A stretch of 29,427 nucleotides of DNA, from the NCBI GenBank assembly GCA_946617655.1, contig CAMOKL010000019.1, forward strand, positions 1 to 29,427. Reading direction: 5' to 3'. The position numbers and the translations under genes were made by a program. Positions 1 through 9,835 of this stretch are shown here, one piece after another. Under the pieces are notes generated by a model. The model ran no database searches. It was not told where the DNA came from and was given only the letters and a program-made list of their open reading frames with translations. The stretch's first letter is position 1. Each line of letters begins with the position of its first letter. Origin of the DNA: Anaeroplasma sp902783745 (GTDB lineage Bacteria > Bacillota_I > Bacilli_A > Acholeplasmatales > Anaeroplasmataceae).

Positions 1-20
1 TTAAACTTTGTACTTTTCAT
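1..20 (-). CDS. start of a further gene of the surface operon (partial)
   Basis: Only the first six codons are in the window, reading MKSTKF from an ATG at 20. A clear ribosome binding site AAAGGAG (27-33) lies six bases upstream of the ATG, and the stop of the preceding gene is at 38-40, only 17 bases away. No terminator separates the two, so this is very likely a third member of the transcription unit that starts at 9755. The Lys-rich opening fits the N-termini of the neighbouring secreted proteins, but nothing can be said about function. Confidence 0.6.
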
Positions 21-37
21 AGTTTTCTCCTTTCATT

Positions 38-3000
38 TTAGTAACGATCAACATAGAATTTAACTGTTAATGTATAACCTGAGAATACATAATTACAATA
101 GAAATATGTAGCTGTGTATTCAGTATATGTATTACCATCATGGTCTTCTTTTTGATAACCCCATGTGAATTTTCCATTTTTATTATCTAATCCAAATGTT
201 GAAGAATTAAAATCTTTATATGCTGAATATAAACTTGTTATTGAATCATTAGTAGATAACTTATCCTGATATATGATTGATTTAATTCTTACATAGTCAT
301 TATAATCATCTGAATCTGTATATAATACACCAATATCATTAGAAACTTGGTTATAAACAGAAATACCATTTCTAATCAAGTCATTATATGTTTGGAAATT
401 AAGAATTCCAAGTGAACCATATATTGTACTAGAAGTTTGGTTTCCATATACATAAACATCAATTAAATTTTCAAGATAAATTAGATTATAAAAATATGAA
501 ATACTATTATTTGAAACATCTAATGTTTTTAAAGTATTCATTTCACAAATATCAGTAATATCACTAATAGAACATCCACTTAAATCCAGATATATAACTG
601 ATGTCATAGATGCAATACTTGAAACTACTGATGGAGATAATTCAACACCACTTAAGTTAACTTTAGTAACCTTTGTTAAATTACCAATACCTGCGTAATT
701 AGTTACATTTGCTAATGACGAATCTGTTGTTACATCTAACGCAACATCAAGTGATAACCAATCTATTGGAATAAATGAACTTGAATCTACACTTGAATAT
801 GAAATACTATCCTCATTTGGATTAAAGTTATTATAAATCCATGTAAAGAAATACTTATCTTGTACTGCGTTTGTTGCAGTAGATGATGCATTATAGAATA
901 ATCCACCTTTAATTTGGAATGTTGAAATATTTAATTCTGTTAAATATGTAGTAGATGTGCCATTATCAGATACTGTATAGCTATATGTTGACCAATCACT
1001 ACTTTCGTTGAACTTATAATTATAAATTAATATAACATCAAGATTATATGCCAATGCATTTTGTACATCTAATCTAAATATATATTTAGCATCTCCATAT
1101 GAAGCTATATCAGATAAAGTTAAATTATTTGCTGACATATAGCTATCTAATTGATTTGTAAGAGATGTTGTTGATGTTGTAAATGTATATCTTTCAGCAC
1201 CATTATAATATAGTATGATATCTAAACAATTAGGTATACCTAATGTATAAGTATAGTAATTGAAATTTTCATCATATCCAGTAGTTGTTTCTTTTATGAA
1301 ACTATAACTTACATCATAGCAAGTGTATGGTGCAGCTGCATAGTAATCAAAAGGCATTTCAAAGTAATCAAATAATTCTTCTGGAATTATAGGATCATAT
1401 ACATTGTAATACCTTAAGAATCCAGCTAAAGTATCTCCTGATTCAGCTAAGTAATCAATGTATACATCTATATCAACTACTGTTGCATCAACACCGCTAC
1501 CAAATGTAAATGATATTGTCATATATGAAGTCTTTACAGGTGGTACTTCTGCACCATCTTTTAAAGTTAATATATTATTACTACATGTATAATAAGTAGT
1601 TGCTTCACTAGATTCTTTTAAAGCATAAGATATTGCAGTTATGTTGTACTGAGATATATATGCATAAATATTAGAACTTAATACAGTTGATAAATCTGAA
1701 ATTTTATATAATTCCAACTGTGCAACAGATGAATCATATACAATTGAACCACCATACATATTATTAATTAATAATCTAGCAATTGTTTCATAATCACTTA
1801 CATATGTTGAATACATATTTAAATTCAATGTTGTTGAAGAATTAATATTAATTAATAAGTGGAAACAATTTTGATTAGGTTCTAATACATAATAATTATT
1901 ATCAGTATGTGATGTTGTTGTAACTTCTTGATTATCATAGTCTGTCATTGAATATGAATATGTTATATTACCATCAAATAAACTTAATGGCAATTGTATT
2001 GCATGATCAAAATTGTAATAATTTGAAATTGATAAGTCTTCTGTTAATACTAATGTATCAGCAACATAATAACCACTTATTAAATCTAATATTACATTAT
2101 TTGCAACATTATTCTTTACTGTTGAGTTAGACAGATTAACTACATGTAATTTAAATGTGCAAGATACTGCACTATTCCAACTTGAATGATTGATTGAAAC
2201 AGTTAAATTAACATCTGCTTCAGTAGTAGGTAAAGTTACTTTGCCATAATTTGATAAGTAATCAGTATTACTTGAAGTATATGTTATATCAACATCAGTT
2301 GATAAATAATGCATTGGTAAATCTAAGTCCTTATATACATAAGAACATACATCACTACTATTGCTATTATAAGAACATGAAGTTTTGCTAACGATAAACT
2401 TGTCTTGTGTTAATTCATAGCTACTATCGCTAACTTGAGTATAATTGGCAACTTCAACACATTGATTAATATCAGATGAAATTGCATTAGAAACATATCT
2501 TAACGCTTGGTAAGATGTATATTTTGAATCAATATTTAATACATCAATACAAGCACTTTCTTCTGTTACTGTTGCATTATTATAATATGTTACGTTATTT
2601 GTAACAAATGATGCGTTAGAAAGATCAACTGTAATCTTTCCACCACCACTTGTACCAGTATTTATGATACCACCATAAATACTAAAGCAACCAGCGTATC
2701 CATGTCTAAATGTTAATGTGTGCTCATTTAAATTTAGAGTCTTAGCATTCAAGTTCAAATGGACATCAGCTGTAACCTCTAAATCAAAAGCTAAATCAAT
2801 GTTTGAAGTAAGTTTTAATATATTTCTTGAAGAACTTGAAGATATTTCATTGTCATCATTATAAGCACTAGCTTTTGAATAAATGAATAAATCATCAAAA
2901 GAGGCTATTTCAATAACATTTTCTGATGAAATATCAGTTGATGCAGTAACTTCTTTAGTACTTTTAGTATTCAAGTATGCAAGCACTGCAACTGATACCG

Positions 3001-3061
3001 TTAATATTAAAAATGTAGCAATAGTTACAAATAATATTATCTTCTTATTAATATGTTTCAT
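38..3061 (-). CDS. large secreted/membrane-tethered LRR and Ig-like surface protein
   Basis: 1007 aa. The start is the ATG at 3061 because AAAGGAGG (3069-3076) sits seven bases upstream; a longer reading from a TTG at 3079 would translate the ribosome binding site itself. The N-terminus MKHINKK is followed by one hydrophobic segment (about residues 7-30), a signal peptide or uncleaved anchor. Residues 50-140 look like a beta-solenoid segment (NIDL, LNLNAKTLNLNEHTL, Gly-rich IYGGIINTGTSGGG). About 243-310 resembles an atypical bacterial Ig-like domain (ITYTSSNTDYLSNYGKVTL). About 795-875 holds leucine-rich repeats (VIYLDLSGCSISDI, LKTLDVSNNSISYF). There is no LPXTG motif or C-terminal anchor. 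It follows the 2141-aa gene by 23 bases and has the same domain order, so the two look like paralogues in one operon. Probable role: adhesion or cell-surface binding, inferred from architecture only. Very rich in Ser, Thr, Tyr and Asn. Confidence 0.88.
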   Translation of the reverse strand: MKHINKKIILFVTIATFLILTVSVAVLAYLNTKSTKEVTASTDISSENVIEIASFDDLFIYSKASAYNDDNEISSSSSRNILKLTSNIDLAFDLEVTADVHLNLNAKTLNLNEHTLTFRHGYAGCFSIYGGIINTGTSGGGKITVDLSNASFVTNNVTYYNNATVTEESACIDVLNIDSKYTSYQALRYVSNAISSDINQCVEVANYTQVSDSSYELTQDKFIVSKTSCSYNSNSSDVCSYVYKDLDLPMHYLSTDVDITYTSSNTDYLSNYGKVTLPTTEADVNLTVSINHSSWNSAVSCTFKLHVVNLSNSTVKNNVANNVILDLISGYYVADTLVLTEDLSISNYYNFDHAIQLPLSLFDGNITYSYSMTDYDNQEVTTTSHTDNNYYVLEPNQNCFHLLININSSTTLNLNMYSTYVSDYETIARLLINNMYGGSIVYDSSVAQLELYKISDLSTVLSSNIYAYISQYNITAISYALKESSEATTYYTCSNNILTLKDGAEVPPVKTSYMTISFTFGSGVDATVVDIDVYIDYLAESGDTLAGFLRYYNVYDPIIPEELFDYFEMPFDYYAAAPYTCYDVSYSFIKETTTGYDENFNYYTYTLGIPNCLDIILYYNGAERYTFTTSTTSLTNQLDSYMSANNLTLSDIASYGDAKYIFRLDVQNALAYNLDVILIYNYKFNESSDWSTYSYTVSDNGTSTTYLTELNISTFQIKGGLFYNASSTATNAVQDKYFFTWIYNNFNPNEDSISYSSVDSSSFIPIDWLSLDVALDVTTDSSLANVTNYAGIGNLTKVTKVNLSGVELSPSVVSSIASMTSVIYLDLSGCSISDITDICEMNTLKTLDVSNNSISYFYNLIYLENLIDVYVYGNQTSSTIYGSLGILNFQTYNDLIRNGISVYNQVSNDIGVLYTDSDDYNDYVRIKSIIYQDKLSTNDSITSLYSAYKDFNSSTFGLDNKNGKFTWGYQKEDHDGNTYTEYTATYFYCNYVFSGYTLTVKFYVDRY

Positions 3062-3084
3062 ATAATAGCCTCCTTTCAATAATT

Positions 3085-6000
3085 TTACGATGTTAATGAA
3101 CCTACAAATCTTAACTTATAAGTCTTTATATAATCCTTATAAGAACCATCATTTTTAACTCTATATAATGCAGATATTTGTACAGTGAATGTACCTGAAT
3201 AACCTAAATAATCTCCAGACCTAGCTATAATCTTTTGATTTTCCAACTTAGTGTATTTATCACTAATTGTAATATCCATATCATTAAATTTAACTAGGTT
3301 AACAATGTTGGTTTTCTCATCAATTATAACTTTATACCATCCTTTTGAGAAGAAAGAACTAAATGCATTGGCACCTTCAGCATAATAAATATCTCCAACG
3401 CCTGATACACCTGTACCTAATTCAAGTAACATTTGTGATGGTGTCCTTCCTGCGTAATACTTTTGTACTTCTTGCCACTCAAATTTAGAATTATTTGCAT
3501 TAGGCATAATTCTATAAACATAATATTGCTTTAAATACATACCTAATGATTTATCATACATTGATTCACCAGCATAGCCATAATACATGCCATAATATGC
3601 ACCATATTGATTATCACCAAAATGTTGATTTGCAGTATCTAATATAGTTTTCATATTATTTGTTGTTGTATTAGTTAATGATGTTGCATATTCATTCCAA
3701 GATAATTCATTATTAGAATTAATAATCAAATTATAACCATAATTGCTTGTGTATGACGTTGTAGTACTACTAGTTGACTCAACATATATGCCTTCTTGTG
3801 TTGTTGTACCTGTATATCTTACTATGTATTCCCCATCATTAGATAATGCCTCATAATAACCTAGTTGATCATCTAACAATTTATGACTTGAATTACTAAC
3901 TTTTGTTACATAAGAAATATAAGGTTCTACATACCATCCAAATTCCCATGTTGATTCTAATGGAACAGTATCCCAATCAACGTCATAGCCTGATATATTC
4001 GTTCTTGTTTGAGTTCCAGTTGTTGGGAACTTAGCTATCATATCTTGTTCAGTTATAATAGTTTTTACTCCTCGAATAATTACTATATCGCTAATTAACG
4101 CCCCATCTATTTCGACTTCTCTATCTGAATATCCTAAATCAGATTCTGTTTCAGCATAGAAAAACTCCCAAACATATATATCACCTGTTAACGTATATAC
4201 TCTATTTCTTGATACAGACGGATATGAATACATTGGTATAACTTGAATTACAGTACCGGATTTTATAGAAATAGGATTTCCATACGCATCCGTCACATCA
4301 ACATCATTACCATAATAATATAAGGAAACCTTTCCTTCATCCAATTCATAAACACTTGTTTTTAAATATTGTGTTTCAGTAAATGTGACCACGCCATTGT
4401 AATGAATTATATTATATCCACAAGCATAGTCTCCAATTCGATGAAGCGAATCTCCATTTTTATAATTAACTATATATTCAGAAGTATATGTCAAATTTGT
4501 TGACTCATAAATGCGGGTAGAGGCATTTTGTTTATGTATTACAAGTCTTCCGGCAGCATTTCTTCTAAATCTTCTTGATGTATCTCTAGTGAAACCTAAT
4601 TGTAACTTATTCATACTATCATTATAATTACCTAAAAATTTTATAGTGGCTGCATCATTAATCTTGGTTGTAGCACCTATAACATAATCATCAGTTCCTG
4701 TTTTATCACCATCATCACCAACTGCATAAAGCTTATCATTATAAATAAAACATAAATAATATGATGACGTATTTGAATAATATGTTGAATAATAAACATT
4801 AGTATATGTTGTTGCAGTTATAGTTTTTACTGAGCCATTCAAAATACTATTGAATTGAGCTTTTGTTAAGAAGAAAAATGTATTAGCATCATCAGCGGAA
4901 GCTTTATATAATCCATTTCCACCACCAAGGAAATTAGAACAATTATTAGATTTTATAATATTACTTATTCCATTATCGCCATCAGCAAACATTCCATACC
5001 ATAAATAACCTTGATTACTTTCTTTATCATCCATAGATATTCTAATTTTGTATACATTTTCAATAGTTAAATTTCCTTCATAGAAACTAGCGTAGTTATA
5101 GTAATCTCTAGTCGTATTAACCTCATCATATGAATATGTTGTTGTTATATTAGTTTCAGTAGAAGTATAATCATTCAAATCGTCTGGTTCCACTATTTCT
5201 ATCTCATAAGAAGATAAGTCAGAAATATCACTTACTCTTTCATAAGGACCACCAACTGTGGTTTTTACCAAAGAACCATTTTCAAATGATATCTCATATA
5301 CATGTTTATTTAAGAATGAATACTCAACACCATTATATGTATATGTAAAATCTTCTAGTGCATAATAATATGGAGAAACTAATTGATTCATTTCTTCTAT
5401 TGATGAAATCTCAGGATATGTACCGCCATTTAAAATTGGTGTTCCATATATATCATTTCCTTCATCAATTCTCCAATTTATAGTTTTAGCATTACCATTT
5501 TCGTCATAAACGACATTAGACATATACATATATTTAGTAATGAATTTGTTAAAATCTGATAAATCAGAGACTACTGATGCATATGTGTCATCATTAGAAG
5601 ATTCTCTATTTCCATTACTATTTGTATACCATATTGTACATGTAGGTGTTGCAATATTATCTATTGCAAATTCTTGATATTCAAATGATATACCGATATT
5701 AGATATATCAACATACGTATAATTACTTCTATTTACATTTACTAATTCATTTACACTTACAATGCCTTTATTGTTAGATAAATCTAAATACAATAAATTC
5801 TCAAAGTTATTAATATTTGATAAGTCAAAATTAACATAATCTGATGCACAATAATTCATTGTAATTTTATTAATTTTTTTATTATTCAATGAAGCTCTTG
5901 AATAGACTGTAAATATACCATTTTCACTTAAAAATGCGCTTAATGAAGATGCTCCAATAATACTCAATTCTTCTACATTAGTAAAATATGATAATGTTGC

Positions 6001-9000
6001 TTTTAAATTATCAACGTTTGTAACATATGGAATTCCTTTATTATTTAAAGCAGATGCAAAAGTTGTTGTAACTTCACCATTGTATGTAGGTAACTCATAT
6101 TTGGTACTATTATAATTGTAGTTATTGTAAAAATATTTAACTAATTTTGAAATACCATCTGTTGTAAAATATGTAGGCACCTCAAGACATGCATAAAATG
6201 CATTAATAATTGCTTTACCAACATAATTAAAATCAGATATCCTATATTTAGAATAATATTTACTAGCATCATTAGCTAATATTTTACTAAATATTTGTTG
6301 ATTATCATCCGAAATAGCAGTATTTAAATTTTTTCCGCAAATATTGAGCCAGAACATCAAAAGAACTTGAAGTTCTGCCTCAGTTATATAAGATGTTTTG
6401 TCAGCCATATAGTATTCATTACCATATAACCCTGACCATGCACCATCACATAAAACCTTGTATTTATTCCATGGCCCATAGTCATTACCAATCCTATAAT
6501 ACTCATTAACAAATGGATAATTACCATAATACCAATAAGAGTTATCATTAGCTTGTATATAATCTACAACCGAAATTGTAACATTGTCATATGTTCCTTG
6601 ATTTTGTCTTTTTTGAGTATCGTTACCATTTTGTCTATAATTATTTACAAAAGATTTAAGTGTAAATGACGTTAAACCCTCCTCATTACTATGATACCAA
6701 GCTCTATAACTATTATATTGCTCTTGGCATGGTGCAACCTCGCCTTCGTTAACCGAAGTTGTAGACACTGCATAACGTTGCAATACTTCCATATACTTAC
6801 CAAATGATGTTGAGAAATTATTTGAAGTATATGAAATGCCATTATTTCCTAATGCCTTGATAACAGCATTTAATAATTCTGAATTTGTATAAATATATCC
6901 AGGTGCGACATTAAATATTTCATTAAACATTGTATTCCAATCATTATCTGATGCGCCAGTATAATATTTATAACATGCTTTTAATACAGCAACTTCATCA
7001 TCATTTAAGTAATCTTCACCATTTGCTTTAGTTGAAGTAAGTCCTGAAATTGCAGCTGTATTAGATACAACTTCACCAGCAGTTACTCGTGTATTGCCTG
7101 TTGCCCATCCAATTAATTTTGCAAAATCATAAGCATAAGTATCTGTTGCATCACTTGAATTATCTGAATTAATTAATAATTCAACATTCTTAACACCTTC
7201 TGCATATTGACTATTTGAAGTATAAGATATTTTCTCTAGATATAAATCGTTTGCTCCATATTCTATTAAATAACTACTATCTCCGACTATATCTCTTAAT
7301 AATACATAATTCAAATTAGAATCTACTAATTTAGTAGTAGTCTTAGTGTAACCTGATGTACCACTTCTTTCATTAGAAGGAAGACTTAAGTATGTTTGAT
7401 ACTTTAATGAATTATATAATGAAATAGTACCAAAATCATCAACATGTAATGCAGCAGGCACAACTACATAGAAAGTTCTTGATTTAGAAGTTTCTGCAAT
7501 AGTACCTTTCTTATAATATACTGTTGCTTTAAAGGCCACTGTTGTTTCATATTCGTTAAAGTATTCTGGATTAATAGTAAAATCATACTTTTTAGTAGTT
7601 GAATTATAAGTAATACTATCTATAATATTTGATACACCTGAGAATTCAATTGTATAATCATTATCATTTAAATAAACTGAATTTAATGAGAAATCACCTT
7701 TTTCATTTGCCATACCATCACTAATTCTAGTACTTAAAATATTACCTAATATACTAATATCAGCTAATTCTTCTGATATTTGTGCAAATGCTTTTTCTAG
7801 TAATTGTGTGTCTGAACCTACAGATATTGAAATATTAATATATGTAGTATATGTTTCATCGTTACCAAAATCACCAGTGATATTAATTCTTGCAAAGTTA
7901 TTTAATGTATTCTTATTTAAATATAAATTATTACCAGATTGAGTAATATATTCATATGCAGCAATTTGTTCTTCTGTCATAGAATATGTTAAACTTTCAA
8001 GACCGATATCATTATATGCGACCCAGTTGAATAATTTAGTATTCACTGGAGACACATAAGATTTTCTATAATCATAAGAATTAAATGCACTTACTATTGG
8101 TAAGTAATATAATGCATCATCAGCATCAGCTTCTGATGTATACACATTCGCAATGACAATTGGAGATATTTCTTGTACTAACTTATAGAAATTAATCTCG
8201 TTATTATGTGCTGAAACTGTAAAATTAAATGTACGTGATACAACTGTATCATTTATTTTAATCTCAGCATATAATGTTATTTCTTCATTATCTAATCTAG
8301 TTGATGCAATCTTACCTTCACTTGACATAACATCCTCATTACTTGATTTCCAAGTAATTGCAGAATTTTCATCTTTAATGTATGTAGGTAAGAATAAATC
8401 TGCTGTAACGTTTTCACCAGTTGATGGTAAATGTGCTAATGTAGCATCAATTAATGCTGACATCGAACCAACTACCTTAAATTCAATTGTTTCAGTTTCA
8501 ATTACTATAGATGCAACCTTAGAATAATATTCGCTAGTTGTGTTAGGTATTATTACATTTGGAGATGTAAAAGTACAGTTTGAACCAACTGTAACACCAA
8601 ATCCATAGAAACTATAATAACCAATGATATCAGTTGTGGATCCAGCCGCAACTGATTCGCCTAATGCTTCTTTTGCATGCTCTACAAATAAAGCTAATGC
8701 CGCAGCTTCATCATAATAATCACCAACTGTAACATTCGCATTAAATGTACCATCACCTAACACTTCTAATACTGCATCTGGTGATGTGGTATTATCATCA
8801 TTAATAGTTAAAGAACCATTTAATGTCTTACCATTCAAATAAATCTTAGTTGGATTTTTAAGTGTATATGAATTTTCTAAGTTTAATGCATTACATAATA
8901 TAATTGTTGGAGTTACTGAAAATAATCCAGAATTCACATCATCAACTGCACGCTTAAATTCATCTTCATTAGTTACAAATATATAGTCTAAGTAATCAGC

Positions 9001-9510
9001 ATTTTGAATAATTGATGTAATAGTTATAGTAACACTCTTTCCATCAAAAATAGATGATGCTGCAGCTTGATGTAATTCAAACTTTAAGTTGTCACTAACT
9101 GAATTTGACAATGGAATGAAAGAATATTTATCTTCTATATCTAAAGGAACAGTATTTAATTCAGATAATGTTCCTATATATTCACCGTTGAAATAAACTA
9201 AAATAGCATTTAGTAAATTTGTATCGCCTGTAGATGTTACATTGTAAATGCTATGTAGGACTGCGCCTGACTGATTTGTAGTAGCTATGACAACAGTTTT
9301 ATTATCTCCTGCTTCTTCAAATGTCCAACTAAAACTATTAGTTGATGAAGAATATGAAGTTGTAGCATTTATTTCTTCTGTTGTTATTTCAATATTGCCT
9401 CTAGTTGATGTTGAGCTTATTATTGCGTATACACCAATAGATATTGCAACAGCAAAAACCATAGTAGTTAGTATTATCATCATAACTAACTTCCTACTCA
9501 TTTTTTTCAT
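3085..9510 (-). CDS. very large secreted LRR and Ig-like surface protein
   Basis: 2141 aa. The start is the ATG at 9510, seven bases after AAAGGAGGTG (9518-9527); an ATG three codons later is possible. The basic N-terminus (MKKMSRKL) leads into one hydrophobic helix (about 8-30). About residues 170-260 resemble a beta-solenoid segment (YLNGKTLNGSLTI). About 343-433 match an atypical bacterial Ig-like domain (ITWKSSNEDVMSSEGKI), and 573-687 may be another. About 1170-1290 carry LRR-like units (NLLYLDLSNNKGIVSV). The rest, including a Tyr/Asn-rich C-terminal half, is not recognised. No sortase motif or C-terminal membrane segment is visible. It is the first gene of its transcription unit, behind its own promoter and a structured leader, and is followed 23 bases later by a shorter paralogue. 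An extracellular adhesin role is inferred from architecture. Confidence 0.9.
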   Translation of the reverse strand: MKKMSRKLVMMIILTTMVFAVAISIGVYAIISSTSTRGNIEITTEEINATTSYSSSTNSFSWTFEEAGDNKTVVIATTNQSGAVLHSIYNVTSTGDTNLLNAILVYFNGEYIGTLSELNTVPLDIEDKYSFIPLSNSVSDNLKFELHQAAASSIFDGKSVTITITSIIQNADYLDYIFVTNEDEFKRAVDDVNSGLFSVTPTIILCNALNLENSYTLKNPTKIYLNGKTLNGSLTINDDNTTSPDAVLEVLGDGTFNANVTVGDYYDEAAALALFVEHAKEALGESVAAGSTTDIIGYYSFYGFGVTVGSNCTFTSPNVIIPNTTSEYYSKVASIVIETETIEFKVVGSMSALIDATLAHLPSTGENVTADLFLPTYIKDENSAITWKSSNEDVMSSEGKIASTRLDNEEITLYAEIKINDTVVSRTFNFTVSAHNNEINFYKLVQEISPIVIANVYTSEADADDALYYLPIVSAFNSYDYRKSYVSPVNTKLFNWVAYNDIGLESLTYSMTEEQIAAYEYITQSGNNLYLNKNTLNNFARINITGDFGNDETYTTYINISISVGSDTQLLEKAFAQISEELADISILGNILSTRISDGMANEKGDFSLNSVYLNDNDYTIEFSGVSNIIDSITYNSTTKKYDFTINPEYFNEYETTVAFKATVYYKKGTIAETSKSRTFYVVVPAALHVDDFGTISLYNSLKYQTYLSLPSNERSGTSGYTKTTTKLVDSNLNYVLLRDIVGDSSYLIEYGANDLYLEKISYTSNSQYAEGVKNVELLINSDNSSDATDTYAYDFAKLIGWATGNTRVTAGEVVSNTAAISGLTSTKANGEDYLNDDEVAVLKACYKYYTGASDNDWNTMFNEIFNVAPGYIYTNSELLNAVIKALGNNGISYTSNNFSTSFGKYMEVLQRYAVSTTSVNEGEVAPCQEQYNSYRAWYHSNEEGLTSFTLKSFVNNYRQNGNDTQKRQNQGTYDNVTISVVDYIQANDNSYWYYGNYPFVNEYYRIGNDYGPWNKYKVLCDGAWSGLYGNEYYMADKTSYITEAELQVLLMFWLNICGKNLNTAISDDNQQIFSKILANDASKYYSKYRISDFNYVGKAIINAFYACLEVPTYFTTDGISKLVKYFYNNYNYNSTKYELPTYNGEVTTTFASALNNKGIPYVTNVDNLKATLSYFTNVEELSIIGASSLSAFLSENGIFTVYSRASLNNKKINKITMNYCASDYVNFDLSNINNFENLLYLDLSNNKGIVSVNELVNVNRSNYTYVDISNIGISFEYQEFAIDNIATPTCTIWYTNSNGNRESSNDDTYASVVSDLSDFNKFITKYMYMSNVVYDENGNAKTINWRIDEGNDIYGTPILNGGTYPEISSIEEMNQLVSPYYYALEDFTYTYNGVEYSFLNKHVYEISFENGSLVKTTVGGPYERVSDISDLSSYEIEIVEPDDLNDYTSTETNITTTYSYDEVNTTRDYYNYASFYEGNLTIENVYKIRISMDDKESNQGYLWYGMFADGDNGISNIIKSNNCSNFLGGGNGLYKASADDANTFFFLTKAQFNSILNGSVKTITATTYTNVYYSTYYSNTSSYYLCFIYNDKLYAVGDDGDKTGTDDYVIGATTKINDAATIKFLGNYNDSMNKLQLGFTRDTSRRFRRNAAGRLVIHKQNASTRIYESTNLTYTSEYIVNYKNGDSLHRIGDYACGYNIIHYNGVVTFTETQYLKTSVYELDEGKVSLYYYGNDVDVTDAYGNPISIKSGTVIQVIPMYSYPSVSRNRVYTLTGDIYVWEFFYAETESDLGYSDREVEIDGALISDIVIIRGVKTIITEQDMIAKFPTTGTQTRTNISGYDVDWDTVPLESTWEFGWYVEPYISYVTKVSNSSHKLLDDQLGYYEALSNDGEYIVRYTGTTTQEGIYVESTSSTTTSYTSNYGYNLIINSNNELSWNEYATSLTNTTTNNMKTILDTANQHFGDNQYGAYYGMYYGYAGESMYDKSLGMYLKQYYVYRIMPNANNSKFEWQEVQKYYAGRTPSQMLLELGTGVSGVGDIYYAEGANAFSSFFSKGWYKVIIDEKTNIVNLVKFNDMDITISDKYTKLENQKIIARSGDYLGYSGTFTVQISALYRVKNDGSYKDYIKTYKLRFVGSLTS

Positions 9511-9516
9511 ATGAAG

Positions 9517-9545
9517 GCACCTCCTTTGTTTACAAAGTATAGTGC
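9517..9545 (-). promoter_or_regulatory. hairpin able to mask the ribosome binding site
   Basis: In the transcript, GCAC (9545-9542) can pair with GTGC (9520-9517) and CTTTG (9537-9533) with CAAAG (9528-9524), closing a TAAA loop. The Shine-Dalgarno AAAGGAGGTG of the 2141-aa gene lies in the 3' half of this hairpin. It may limit initiation or act as the final output of the upstream leader. Seen as complementarity only. Confidence 0.4.
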
Positions 9546-9675
9546 TTTGCAATTAAACAAAATAAAAGCCAGTTGCGTTATGCAACTGGCAATCTTTTTT
9601 ATAACTAAAAAATAAAGTTATAACATTATGTCATAAGATAGATTCATAATGCACAAAAAATAGTTTAATTGCAAA
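9546..9675 (-). promoter_or_regulatory. structured 5' leader RNA of unknown class
   Basis: A perfect 13-bp inverted repeat (9546-9558 and 9663-9675) encloses three further hairpins. In transcript order these are CATTATG/CATAATG (9651-9645 with 9630-9624), TTATAACT/AGTTATAA (9623-9616 with 9606-9599), and the terminator hairpin at 9568-9590. An alternative pairing of GCAA (in the 5' arm) with TTGC (in GCCAGTTGC) would give a three-way junction with two hairpins, the same topology as the GEMM riboswitch of the neighbouring operon. The conserved GEMM core GACGCAAAGC is absent. I do not recognise a known riboswitch class; a diverged aptamer or a plain attenuator are both possible. Confidence 0.5.
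9558..9590 (-). terminator. intrinsic terminator/attenuator in the leader of the 2141-aa gene
   Basis: On the minus strand, a perfect 9-bp stem GCCAGTTGC/GCAACTGGC with loop ATAAC is followed by TTTTATTTT. It lies about 130 bases after the promoter and about 50 bases before the start codon at 9510, so it must be bypassed for expression. Its first arm is identical to the 3' strand of the riboswitch upstream of the other operon. The plus-strand side also ends in a T run (9595-9600), so the hairpin could work in both directions. Confidence 0.7.
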
Positions 9676-9726
9676 ACAACTAATCTTAAGACGAAAACTA
9701 AATTAACTTTAACCTTTACTAACTTC

Positions 9727-9755
9727 ATTTTAAATCAATTTATACTTTTTGTCTA
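9727..9755 (-). promoter_or_regulatory. sigma-A-like promoter of the second surface unit
   Basis: -35 TAGACA (9755-9750), 17-base spacer, -10 TAAAAT (9732-9727). Each hexamer has one mismatch to consensus. It lies just after the terminator of the 3963-aa gene and predicts a start near 9720. The same hexamers and spacing occur at the promoter of the other operon (24693-24721). Confidence 0.65.
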
Positions 9756-9787
9756 GTTTTTTTATCATTAATTAACACATGTTAACA

Positions 9788-9824
9788 TAAAAAGGAGCTG
9801 TAAATTTATATTTTTACAACTCCT
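9788..9824 (-). terminator. Rho-independent terminator of the 3963-aa gene
   Basis: 12-bp stem AGGAGTTGTAAA / TTTACAGCTCCT (one G-T pair) with an 8-base loop, followed by a T run, starting 11 bases after the stop at 9836-9838. It separates the riboswitch-led operon from the downstream promoter. Confidence 0.85.
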
Positions 9825-9835
9825 AATTTATTTAA

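Noticed and set aside
1948..3065. Small plus-strand open frames opposite the 1007-aa gene
   Set aside because: They are antisense to a long, well-supported gene, have low-complexity Leu/Asn or Val/Ile content and lack convincing ribosome binding sites. The same applies to those at 9287-9514, 11949-12242, 17268-17597 and 21567-21779.
9546..9675. Calling the second leader a true GEMM riboswitch
   Set aside because: It shares GCCAGTTGC and a similar topology, but GACGCAAAGC and the GNRA hairpin are absent.
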